Shown piece by piece: positions 58,301 through 64,000 of a DNA stretch of 64,000 bases (positions are counted from its first letter, which is position 1; the number at the start of each line of letters is the position of its first letter). The notes beneath the pieces were generated by a model. That model was not told the DNA's origin. It did no database searches and was given only the letters and a program-made list of their open reading frames with translations. Origin of the DNA: Scrofimicrobium canadense (GTDB lineage: Bacteria > Actinomycetota > Actinomycetes > Actinomycetales > Actinomycetaceae); NCBI RefSeq assembly GCF_009696615.1, contig NZ_VULO01000002.1:124001-188000 (forward strand), in the 5' to 3' direction. A program made the translations under genes and the position numbers.

Positions 58301-58915
58301 AGAGAAATGCTGGGGCTCTACGTCTCTGACCATCCTCTTCGAGGTGTTGAACGTTCACTGAGCCACTATCAAGAGAACCAAATTGCTTCTTTGAAAGATC
58401 ATCCTGAGGGTCATGATGGCAAACAAGTGAAGATTGCTGGTTTGGTTTCATCGGTCCAGGCAAAACTCACAAAGAACGGGGCGCCGTGGGCTATCGTCAC
58501 GATTGAAGACATGACCAGTTCTATGGAAGTTCTTTTCTTCCCGAAACAGTATGAGAAGATTCAGGGAATCTTGACCGAAGACTCGATCGTTCAGGTGTCG
58601 GGACGGGCATCGCTACGCGACGAAGAGACCCTGTCTGTCATGGGACAAGAACTACGAGTACTGGATATTCGTGAGGACAACAACGCGCCCGTTGAGCTTC
58701 GCCTCGAAGGGATGCATTGTGTTCCTGATACTCTCAACAATTTAAAAAATATCCTTGAGGGATACCCAGGAGCGCAGCCTGTGCGTGTTGAAATTGAAGA
58801 GCGTGGCAAGGACACCATCATTGAGCTACCGGACCATCTCCGTGTGAGCTCGTCATCTGCACTAGTGTCAGAGCTCAAAGCGCTCCTAGGACCTCAGTCG
58901 ATATTGCGTAGCTAG
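55355..58915 (+). CDS. dnaE: DNA polymerase III alpha subunit
   Basis: Replicative polymerase. N-terminal PHP domain (FVHLHNHTEYSMLDGASRI), palm with metal Asp residues in PDFDVDFDERRRDEV, PGRGSGAGSMVAYA, KSHSAAYGLVSYWTAYLKA, tandem HhH, and C-terminal OB fold (VKIAGLVSSVQAKLTKNGA). 1186 aa, the DnaE1 type. ATG 55355 lies 4 nt after the preceding stop without a Shine-Dalgarno. Confidence 0.98.
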   Translation: MSSSFVHLHNHTEYSMLDGASRIKPMVAEAARLGQPALGITDHGYLFGALEFYKACNAAGIKPIIGLEAYVTPGTSRFDRKKVLWGEPWQRSDDVPAGGSYNHLTLLAISTEGVHNLFRLGSEASLEGQMGKWPRADRELLERYHEGLVVFTGCPSGAVQTRMRLGQWDESVREAAELRDIFGEENFYVELMDHGIDFERRTKADLIKLARHMNAPLVVTNDSHYVSASDARTQEALLAINSGSNLTEPPLHEGGTRFAFEGEGYYLRSSDDMRALFPEFPEAADATLTIAERSDIKFTTVADGANFMPQFPTPPGEDERSWFIKEVRRGLDKRFPGGVPSHVIDRAKFEEDVILNMGFPGYFLVVADFINWAKGQGIRVGPGRGSGAGSMVAYAMGITELNPMEHGLLFERFLNPERVSMPDFDVDFDERRRDEVIDYVKEKYGDDRVAQVVTYGRIKTKQALKDSARIQGRDFQTGERLTKALPPSVMGKDISVSGIFDPENPRYSEATEFRKLYEDTPDLHPVVEMAKELEGITRQWGVHACAVIMSSTKLTDIIPLMIRTQDNAVITQFDYPSCEDLGLLKMDFLGLRNLTVISDTLENIRTNGKEVPDLDHLPLDDKATYELLSRAETLGIFQLDGAGMRELLKLMRPDNFEDISAVGALYRPGPMGADSHTNYALRKNGRQEVVPIHPELEEPLKEILGTTHGLIVYQEQVMQIAQKVAGYSLGQADMLRRAMGKKKKEILDKEFAPFKQGMIERGYSEGCVNELWSILVPFSNYAFNKSHSAAYGLVSYWTAYLKANYPTEFMAALLTSTKTNKDRRALYLAECRHMDIQVLPPDVNSSLGEFSPAGKDIRFGLSSIQNVGQNVVDAIVATRKEKGEYTSFQDFLDKVPQVVCNKRTIQSLIKAGAFDSLGNHRRALLARSDEAVDAVMDLKKNEAFGQFDLFAGMMGDSPEESSFAITIPDLPEWDRKQKLAFEREMLGLYVSDHPLRGVERSLSHYQENQIASLKDHPEGHDGKQVKIAGLVSSVQAKLTKNGAPWAIVTIEDMTSSMEVLFFPKQYEKIQGILTEDSIVQVSGRASLRDEETLSVMGQELRVLDIREDNNAPVELRLEGMHCVPDTLNNLKNILEGYPGAQPVRVEIEERGKDTIIELPDHLRVSSSSALVSELKALLGPQSILRS

Positions 58916-58942
58916 GGCTAGTCGAAGAGATCAAAACATCAT

Positions 58943-58982
58943 CCTTGGCGGACCATCCCTGGGAACAGGTGGTACGCCAAGG
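58943..58982. terminator. Bidirectional terminator between dnaE and the S4 gene
   Basis: Long stem: CCTTGGCG and ACCA with CCTG pair with CAGG, TGGT and CGCCAAGG; the loop is GGAA, a GNRA tetraloop. T-rich on the plus side, A-rich on the left, so it can serve both converging genes. Confidence 0.85.
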
Positions 58983-59116
58983 AATCTCTTTGCTTTACGC
59001 CGCATATATATTCCTCCCCTTTTAAGTTTTCGCAGCTGCTGGAAATTTGTGACTTAGCTGCTCTCATAACAGGCAAATAACACGCACCTGGGCGAGGGAG
59101 GAGGGGACGGGGACGC

Positions 59117-59338
59117 TCAAACAACTGTGACTGACTCGGCTCCAGCCGGTGTGTAGACCGTAACGATGTCACCGGACGCCAGCTGGCGTCCACGGCGTAT
59201 TTCGACTTCACCATTGACCCGGACGTCACCGTCTTGAATTAGCTCGCGCGCATGGGCGCCATTTTCAACTAAACCTGCAAGTTTAACGAATTGGCCAAGT
59301 CGAATCGTGCCTTCGACTGCAATGCTCTGTGGTTTCAT
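59117..59338 (-). CDS. Small S4-domain RNA-binding protein (YbcJ-like)
   Basis: 73 aa, essentially only an S4 domain: IRLGQFVKLAGLVENGAHAR then LIQDGDVRVNGEVEIRRGRQL. Binds structured RNA; members resemble YbcJ and the ribosome-associated quality-control S4 proteins, but are shorter. ATG 59338 has CACAAT 6 nt upstream. A minus-strand promoter and terminator lie farther upstream (see findings). Confidence 0.87.
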   Translation of the reverse strand: MKPQSIAVEGTIRLGQFVKLAGLVENGAHARELIQDGDVRVNGEVEIRRGRQLASGDIVTVYTPAGAESVTVV

Positions 59339-59350
59339 AAGGTGATTGTG
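59339..59350 (-). promoter_or_regulatory. Possible leaderless promoter of the S4 gene
   Basis: Minus-strand CACAAT, 6 nt, ATG; first base departs from TANNNT. Confidence 0.4.
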
Positions 59351-59359
59351 CCATTATTG

Positions 59360-59492
59360 TGGAAAAAGCAAAAAGAAAAGGGGTGGGCGGGGGGAATTTT
59401 CGGAGTCCCCCCCGCCCAAGGGAAGACGTTGGCGTATCTTCCCATTTATTTCGGGGAATCAAGGCAATGCGCCCCATACTGCCGGGCGATCG
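59360..59492 (-). ncRNA. Candidate small RNA or attenuator leader
   Basis: Minus-strand unit: TTGCGT (59527-59522), 17-nt spacer, TAGACT (59504-59499), predicted start near 59492; hairpin GGGAAGA/TCTTCCC (59443-59420, 10-nt loop); strong G-C hairpin (59418-59384, arms TGGGCGGGGGG/CCCCCCGCCCA with one extra base) followed by CCCCTTTTCTTTTTGCTTTTT. The stretch lacks an open frame with a Shine-Dalgarno. It could be a ~130-nt sRNA, or a leader that terminates before the S4 gene. Confidence 0.45.
59384..59418 (-). terminator. Strong minus-strand Rho-independent terminator
   Basis: 11-12 bp G-C-rich stem with a ~10-nt loop; on the minus strand followed by a T-rich tract broken only by single C/G bases, to about 59363. 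Confidence 0.75.
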
Positions 59493-59574
59493 GTAACCAG
59501 TCTAGGGAACGAATCGCCGCCACGCAAGGTTAATGGGTGTGATCGTCGTCGCTTTTGTCCGGGCGTCGGACCTT

Positions 59575-59611
59575 TTGAAACTAGGAAAGCTGCGCCCACT
59601 ACCATTTAGTT
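59575..59611 (+). promoter_or_regulatory. Putative leaderless promoter of the his operon
   Basis: TTGAAA (59575-59580), 19-nt spacer, TACCAT (59600-59605), 6 nt, GTG 59612. No leader peptide, T-box or attenuator fits between promoter and start. Confidence 0.6.
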
Positions 59612-62038
59612 GTGAGAGTCATACATATGAGGGATGCCCAGCCCGAAAAAGGCTTTGCTTCGATACTCCCTAGGCCGGAGATTGATACTGCAAAGGCCGT
59701 CGAGATAGTCGCTCCAATACTGGATCGAGTGCGCGAAGAGGGTGCTGCTGCGCTCTACCATTTCAGCGAGCATTTTGATCACGTGAGACCAGAATCGCTT
59801 CGGGTATCGCGGAATGCCTTGAAACAGGCTCTTGAGGACGTAGACCCGAAGATCCTTAATGCCCTCAGAACAATGATTGCTCACGTGAGAGCAACCCATG
59901 AAGCGCAGCTACCGCGCGAAACGGAAACGGAAGTCATACCGGGGGGGATGGTTTTTCAGCGGTGGGTTCCCTTGCGCCGTGTAGGGCTATATGTTCCTGG
60001 GGGATTAGCGGTATATCCCTCGTCAGTAGTAATGAATGTGGTCGCGGCCCAGGTCGCTGGCGTCGACTCGATCGTTGTCGCAACCCCTCCACAAGCAGAG
60101 TTTAAAGGGCTACCACATCCAACGATCTTGGCCGCCTGTGAGCTATTGGGTATAACGGAAGTGATCGCTGCTGGCGGATCCCAGGCTATCGCAGCGATGG
60201 CTTATGGATTCACGGACGGGGACTACGAATGCGTGCCAGTTGATAAGGTTACGGGCCCGGGAAATATCTACGTAGCCGCCGCAAAGCGCTTGGTTCAAGA
60301 CACCTGTGGAATCGACGCGGAGGCTGGAACGACTGAAATTGGCATTCTGGCGGACAATACAGCGCGTGCCGATTACGTGGCAGCTGACCTCATAAGTCAG
60401 GCTGAGCATGACCCTGCGGCGGCCTCGGTTTTAATCACTGATAGTGAATCTCTTATTGAGGTTGTTCAAGAAGAGCTAGAGCGGCAGATACTTGGAGCTT
60501 TTCACGAGGATAGAATCCGCACCGCGCTGTCGGGACCCCAATCAGCTATCGTCCTTGTCGATGATTTGACTCAGGGCGAAGCTGTCGTAGAAGCATACGG
60601 CCCGGAGCACTTGGAGATTATCACTGCCGATGCGACGGAGCGGGCAATGCGGATCCGCAATGCTGGGGCTATTTTTGTGGGGCACTATAGTCCAGTGCCT
60701 CTAGGCGACTACATGGCGGGCTCTAATCACGTACTTCCGACTGGCGGGACTGCTCGCTATGCCAGTGGATTGAACTCGACTCAGTTTTTGAGGTCGGTGC
60801 AGGTGATTGACTATGATGCTGCTGCATTGTCAGAAGTGACTGGGGATTTGGTTGCTTTGTCAGAGGCGGAGCAGCTCCCTGCTCACGGCACGGCAGCTTT
60901 GATTCGCAAGGGTGCCTCCAGTCAAAGGGGGGTGCGACTCCCACGAAGAAGAGAACTGGCGGATGTCGAACCCTATGGAGCGCCTCAGTTGGATGCTCCC
61001 GTGCGATTGAACGTCAACGAGAATCCATATGCGCCCAGTGACGAGGTAGTAGACGCGGTTACTCAAGCAGTTCGCGGAGCAATGACCCGCTTGAACCGCT
61101 ACGCAGACAGAGATGCTGTCGCGCTGCGGGAGAAACTAGCGGGCTATCTCCGTTTAGAGTCGGGCGTTGAGCTACCGATCGAGCAACTTTGGGCCGCCAA
61201 TGGATCGAATGAAGTGATGGTGCAGCTGTTGCAGGCCTTTGGAGGCCCGGGGCGAGTTGCTATGGCATGCGCGCCGACTTACTCCATGTATGAGGAGTAT
61301 GCCCGCGACACGAATACCGGCTGGGTTCTTCTTCCACCCGGTGAAGGACTTTTCCCGTCACCACGAGTAAGTGACATTATTGCTGGCTTGCGTACCCATC
61401 GACCTGCGGTGCTGCTTCTCCCAAGTCCGAATAACCCCACCGGTATTCCAGTCGAACTAGATGACGTCAAGGAAATTCTTGAGGCCGCCACAAGCACTGG
61501 GCCTGGTGGAGCAGCGACCCTTGTTGTGATCGATGAGGCTTATTCGGAGTTTCGAGAGCCGGGCATTGCTTCGGCTCTCACATTGCTCGACCGCTATCCA
61601 CACCTCGTGGTGACGCGGACGATGTCTAAGGCATTCGCGGCCGCCGGACTTCGTCTGGGATACATGGCTGCTGCGCCTGAAGTAATTGACGAGGTCCAAA
61701 AGGTACGTTTGCCGTACCACTTGTCGTTACTTACCCAAGCTGCTGGTATTGCTGCGATTGACTATAGTCCGCAACAACTCGCTCAAATCGATCTCATACG
61801 GAGCGAGCGGGAAAAGCTCGCCCAGTGGCTTCGAGAGCAGGGATACCAGGTAGCGCAGTCATCGTCGAACTTCTTGCTTTTTGGGCCGCTACCGGATCGC
61901 ACCAGCACCTGGCAGGGGCTAGTTGATCGAGGCGTCCTGGTTCGCATTGTTGGGCCAGAAAGCACCCTGAGGGTTACGGTAGGTACACCGGAGGAAAATC
62001 AACGTTTCCGGGAAGCATTAGTAGAGGTGGAATCATGA
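59612..62038 (+). CDS. hisDC: Fused histidinol dehydrogenase / histidinol-phosphate aminotransferase
   Basis: One 808-aa frame encodes two histidine-pathway enzymes. Residues 1-435 are His[30 protein letters not shown], zinc ligands in SQAEHDP and GDYMAGSNH, and His425 in LPAHGTAA. After a ~30-residue Arg-rich linker, residues ~463-808 are His[28 protein letters not shown] and PLP Lys673 in [15 protein letters not shown]. All key residues are present, so both halves should work. In most actinobacteria hisD and hisC are separate, overlapping genes. Start GTG 59612. ATGA overlap with hisB. Confidence 0.93.
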   Translation: MRVIHMRDAQPEKGFASILPRPEIDTAKAVEIVAPILDRVREEGAAALYHFSEHFDHVRPESLRVSRNALKQALEDVDPKILNALRTMIAHVRATHEAQLPRETETEVIPGGMVFQRWVPLRRVGLYVPGGLAVYPSSVVMNVVAAQVAGVDSIVVATPPQAEFKGLPHPTILAACELLGITEVIAAGGSQAIAAMAYGFTDGDYECVPVDKVTGPGNIYVAAAKRLVQDTCGIDAEAGTTEIGILADNTARADYVAADLISQAEHDPAAASVLITDSESLIEVVQEELERQILGAFHEDRIRTALSGPQSAIVLVDDLTQGEAVVEAYGPEHLEIITADATERAMRIRNAGAIFVGHYSPVPLGDYMAGSNHVLPTGGTARYASGLNSTQFLRSVQVIDYDAAALSEVTGDLVALSEAEQLPAHGTAALIRKGASSQRGVRLPRRRELADVEPYGAPQLDAPVRLNVNENPYAPSDEVVDAVTQAVRGAMTRLNRYADRDAVALREKLAGYLRLESGVELPIEQLWAANGSNEVMVQLLQAFGGPGRVAMACAPTYSMYEEYARDTNTGWVLLPPGEGLFPSPRVSDIIAGLRTHRPAVLLLPSPNNPTGIPVELDDVKEILEAATSTGPGGAATLVVIDEAYSEFREPGIASALTLLDRYPHLVVTRTMSKAFAAAGLRLGYMAAAPEVIDEVQKVRLPYHLSLLTQAAGIAAIDYSPQQLAQIDLIRSEREKLAQWLREQGYQVAQSSSNFLLFGPLPDRTSTWQGLVDRGVLVRIVGPESTLRVTVGTPEENQRFREALVEVES

Positions 62039-62637
62039 GTCAACGTATCGCGACCGTGTCGCGGGAAACATCCGAGTCTCAAGTAAAAGTAACGATTAAC
62101 CTCGATGGTACTGGTGCAACCCAGATTGCCACAGGGGTACCTTTTTATGACCATATGCTTACGGCATTAGGAAGGCACTCGCTCATCGACCTTGAGGTCG
62201 AATCTATGGGCGATATCCATATTGATGCGCATCACACAGTGGAAGATGCTGCGATCACGCTGGGGTGGGCGTTGAAAGAAGCGCTGGGTGATAAGCGCGG
62301 ACTGCGCCGCTACGGTACCGGATTTGCTCCACTGGACGAAGCTTTGGCACGTGCCGTAGTGGATCTAGCTGGCAGACCATATTGTGTGTGTTCGGGTGAA
62401 CCTGCAGGCCAGGAGTATCACCTGATCGGCGGCCAGTTTACGGGGTCGCTCACACAGCACGTTTTTGAGTCGTTCTCATTTAATGCTGGGATTTGCCTCC
62501 ATATGACACTCCTTGATGGCCGCGACCCGCATCATATTGTTGAGGCTCAGTTCAAGGCGTTAGCTCTGGCTTTGCGTGAAGCGGTAGCTTTGGACCCACG
62601 GGTAACGGGAGTTCCCTCAACGAAAGGGAGTCTATGA
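62035..62637 (+). CDS. hisB: Imidazoleglycerol-phosphate dehydratase
   Basis: Manganese enzyme of step six in histidine synthesis. Metal-binding [15 protein letters not shown] and [20 protein letters not shown], plus GVPFYDHML. 200 aa, monofunctional. ATGA overlaps on both sides. Confidence 0.97.
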   Translation: MSQRIATVSRETSESQVKVTINLDGTGATQIATGVPFYDHMLTALGRHSLIDLEVESMGDIHIDAHHTVEDAAITLGWALKEALGDKRGLRRYGTGFAPLDEALARAVVDLAGRPYCVCSGEPAGQEYHLIGGQFTGSLTQHVFESFSFNAGICLHMTLLDGRDPHHIVEAQFKALALALREAVALDPRVTGVPSTKGSL

Positions 62638-63221
62638 GCGATGACGATGTGGATGACGAATTTGAGCGGCTCACTGCAGGATTGTCTTCAGATTTAGAGG
62701 TACCTCTTGAAGACACTTCTGAGCTAGAGTCTAAAAGGACCTCCATTGGAATGGTTTTAGCGCCCGTTAATGATGCAGCGGCACTGGGAGCGTTACTCAA
62801 ATTGGCTGGTATTGATGCTGATGTTGTGAAAACGGATCCTTGGGCGGCAGTATGGATACCCCTCGATCCTGCAGATGCTCTAGTTGATGAGGAACTTCTT
62901 CTGTTGACAGGGCAGCGCCCCATTCCCGACGCAGTGGATCGCGTCGCAAAGGTAGTATCGACATTCACGCCGTATGGGGCAGTAGCTCTCGTATCGTGGC
63001 TGGCGGAAGACGAGAGTTTCGAGTCGGGAATTGCCGGGAACATTACCGCTAAACGGTACGTGGATGGCGAGCCCGAAGAGACCCTCGAATCAGGGATCCT
63101 CATTAATCAACTTGACGATATTGCCGAAGATTTACTCCTGGGACGCGCCACGCCATCAGATTTTCCTGATGATGGCAGCGGATGGAAGAAATTCTTCAGA
63201 CGTCCAGGACGCCGACCATGA
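62634..63221 (+). CDS. Hypothetical protein inside the his operon
   Basis: 195 aa, coupled to hisB and hisH by ATGA overlaps. Very acidic N-terminus ([11 protein letters not shown]), an alpha/beta core ([40 protein letters not shown]) and a basic end [13 protein letters not shown]. No TM helix or signal peptide. I do not recognise a catalytic motif. Hypothetical genes occupy this slot in other actinobacterial his operons; a role tied to HisH/HisF or expression is only inference. Confidence 0.8.
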   Translation: MSDDDVDDEFERLTAGLSSDLEVPLEDTSELESKRTSIGMVLAPVNDAAALGALLKLAGIDADVVKTDPWAAVWIPLDPADALVDEELLLLTGQRPIPDAVDRVAKVVSTFTPYGAVALVSWLAEDESFESGIAGNITAKRYVDGEPEETLESGILINQLDDIAEDLLLGRATPSDFPDDGSGWKKFFRRPGRRP

Positions 63222-63856
63222 AGGTGGCGGTGTTCGACTATGGTGCAGGAAATGTTCATTCTGCATGTCATGCGATTGAACGGGCGGGTGCAACCGCGAT
63301 TTTGACCCATGATGCTGGCATCGTTGCGCATGCTGAAGCCGTCTTGGTGCCGGGCGTGGGAGCTTTCGGGTACGTCATGGACAGATTCAAAAGTCGCGGA
63401 GGCCCAGAACTGGTTCGCATGTGCCTCACAGAAAATAAACCAGTGCTGGGAATCTGCGTGGGCATGCAGATATTCTTTGAGGAATCCACGGAAAAGGGTG
63501 TGCACAGTGGTCTTGGCATTCTTTCAGGGATCGTAGAGGAACTGCCAGCTCACAAGCTTCCTCACATGGGATGGTCACATGTTCAGTCGGCACCAGAGTC
63601 ACGCATGTTCACAGGTATAGGCGACGAACGTTTCTACTTTGTTCACTCTTACGGGCGCCTAGCCCAGCCGGCAGTTTTGAATCTTGCACGTGAGGACACG
63701 GTGCTGGTAGCCGAAGCACAATACAGTCAGGCTTTCATTGCTGCCGTTGAAAGTGGTCCGCTTTGGGCCACCCAATTCCACCCCGAGAAGTCGGGCCACG
63801 CAGGCCTGAAATTACTCAAGAACTGGCTTGCAGCCGCAGGTAAGGAGAACGAATGA
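63218..63856 (+). CDS. hisH: Imidazole glycerol phosphate synthase glutaminase subunit
   Basis: Class I glutamine amidotransferase giving ammonia to His[15 protein letters not shown], nucleophile Cys in [10 protein letters not shown], and His/Glu in QFHPEKSG. 212 aa from ATG 63218 (ATGA); ATGA overlap with priA. Confidence 0.96.
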   Translation: MKVAVFDYGAGNVHSACHAIERAGATAILTHDAGIVAHAEAVLVPGVGAFGYVMDRFKSRGGPELVRMCLTENKPVLGICVGMQIFFEESTEKGVHSGLGILSGIVEELPAHKLPHMGWSHVQSAPESRMFTGIGDERFYFVHSYGRLAQPAVLNLAREDTVLVAEAQYSQAFIAAVESGPLWATQFHPEKSGHAGLKLLKNWLAAAGKENE

Positions 63857-64000
63857 AACTCACGCTTTTGCCCGCCATTGATGTTGTTGAGGGCAAAGCC
63901 GTCCGCTTATCGCAAGGGGAAGCTGGTACGGAGACTGTCTATGGTTCGCCCGTTGACGTAGCACGTGACTTCGTTGAGGCCGGAGCCGAGTGGATCCACC
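63853..64000 (+). CDS. priA: Phosphoribosyl isomerase HisA/PriA, N-terminal part (cut by window end)
   Basis: 49 residues are visible: [20 protein letters not shown] then [16 protein letters not shown]. In actinobacteria this gene often encodes PriA, which serves both histidine (HisA) and tryptophan (TrpF) synthesis; the fragment is PriA-like but too short to prove dual function. Confidence 0.88.
   Translation, partial: MKLTLLPAIDVVEGKAVRLSQGEAGTETVYGSPVDVARDFVEAGAEWIH

Noticed and set aside
59384-59418. 6C RNA motif (C-rich actinobacterial RNA)
   Set aside because: The C run here pairs with G in a terminator stem; 6C RNAs present C-runs in hairpin loops. Location also does not fit.
59500-59611. 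T-box or His leader-peptide attenuator before hisDC
   Set aside because: No run of His codons, no T-box core, and the promoter appears to place the transcript start on the GTG.
1-64000. Mobile elements, CRISPR arrays, tRNA/rRNA genes, horizontally acquired island
   Set aside because: No transposase, integrase, spaced repeats, tRNA-like cloverleaf or abrupt change in composition was seen on reading; the window is contiguous housekeeping DNA.

Overview
The window is core chromosome of a Gram-positive actinobacterium of moderate GC, by eye a little above 50%. The order ftsK-pgsA-clgR-DUF3046-recA-recX-miaB-miaA-hflX, the lexA/LysM/nrdR locus, and a dcw cluster running on into sepF-yggT-wag31-lspA are actinobacterial hallmarks. 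The GC and gene content would suit an Actinomycetaceae-type genome (Arcanobacterium or Varibaculum relatives), but this placement is an inference. I see no prophage, insertion sequence, CRISPR array, tRNA or rRNA.

Layout. 1-4.4 kb: end of glyS, dusB, aroD, a convergent membrane-anchored deacetylase, and rpsO. 4.5-12 kb: pnp, a small membrane protein, an M16 peptidase, a GNAT enzyme, RNase J and a PfkB-like kinase. 12-28 kb: ftsK, pgsA, clgR, recA/recX, cinA, miaB, two YbjN-like genes, miaA, an RsmC-like methyltransferase, hflX, a DinG-type helicase, ldh, and the SOS locus lexA/LysM suppressor/nrdR. 28-37 kb: acyl-CoA ligase, serA, a HelD/HelR-type helicase, PAC2, a spermidine-synthase-like gene, dinB and DUF3040. 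37-55 kb: division and cell-wall cluster mraZ-rsmH-ftsL-ftsI-murF-mraY-murD-ftsW-murG-murC-ftsQ-ftsZ-(YfiH)-sepF-yggT-wag31-lspA-rluD. 55-59 kb: dnaE and a small S4 protein. 59.6-64 kb: histidine operon hisDC-hisB-hyp-hisH-priA, cut by the window edge.

Within operons, genes are very often joined by ATGA or GTGA overlaps, pointing to translational coupling. In the dcw cluster the one clear break in the chain from rsmH to ftsQ falls between ftsI and murF, exactly where murE usually sits; murE is absent.

The most notable non-coding signals are: (1) a recurrent TANNNT hexamer exactly 6 nt before ATG/GTG at about a dozen unit-leading genes, which implies leaderless transcripts and fixes several starts; (2) a promoter-hairpin-terminator arrangement on the minus strand at 59360-59527 that could be a small RNA or attenuator just upstream of an S4 RNA-binding protein gene; (3) three LexA-type boxes between lexA and the LysM gene and one before recA; (4) a 10-bp-periodic MraZ operator; (5) a hisD-hisC gene fusion.
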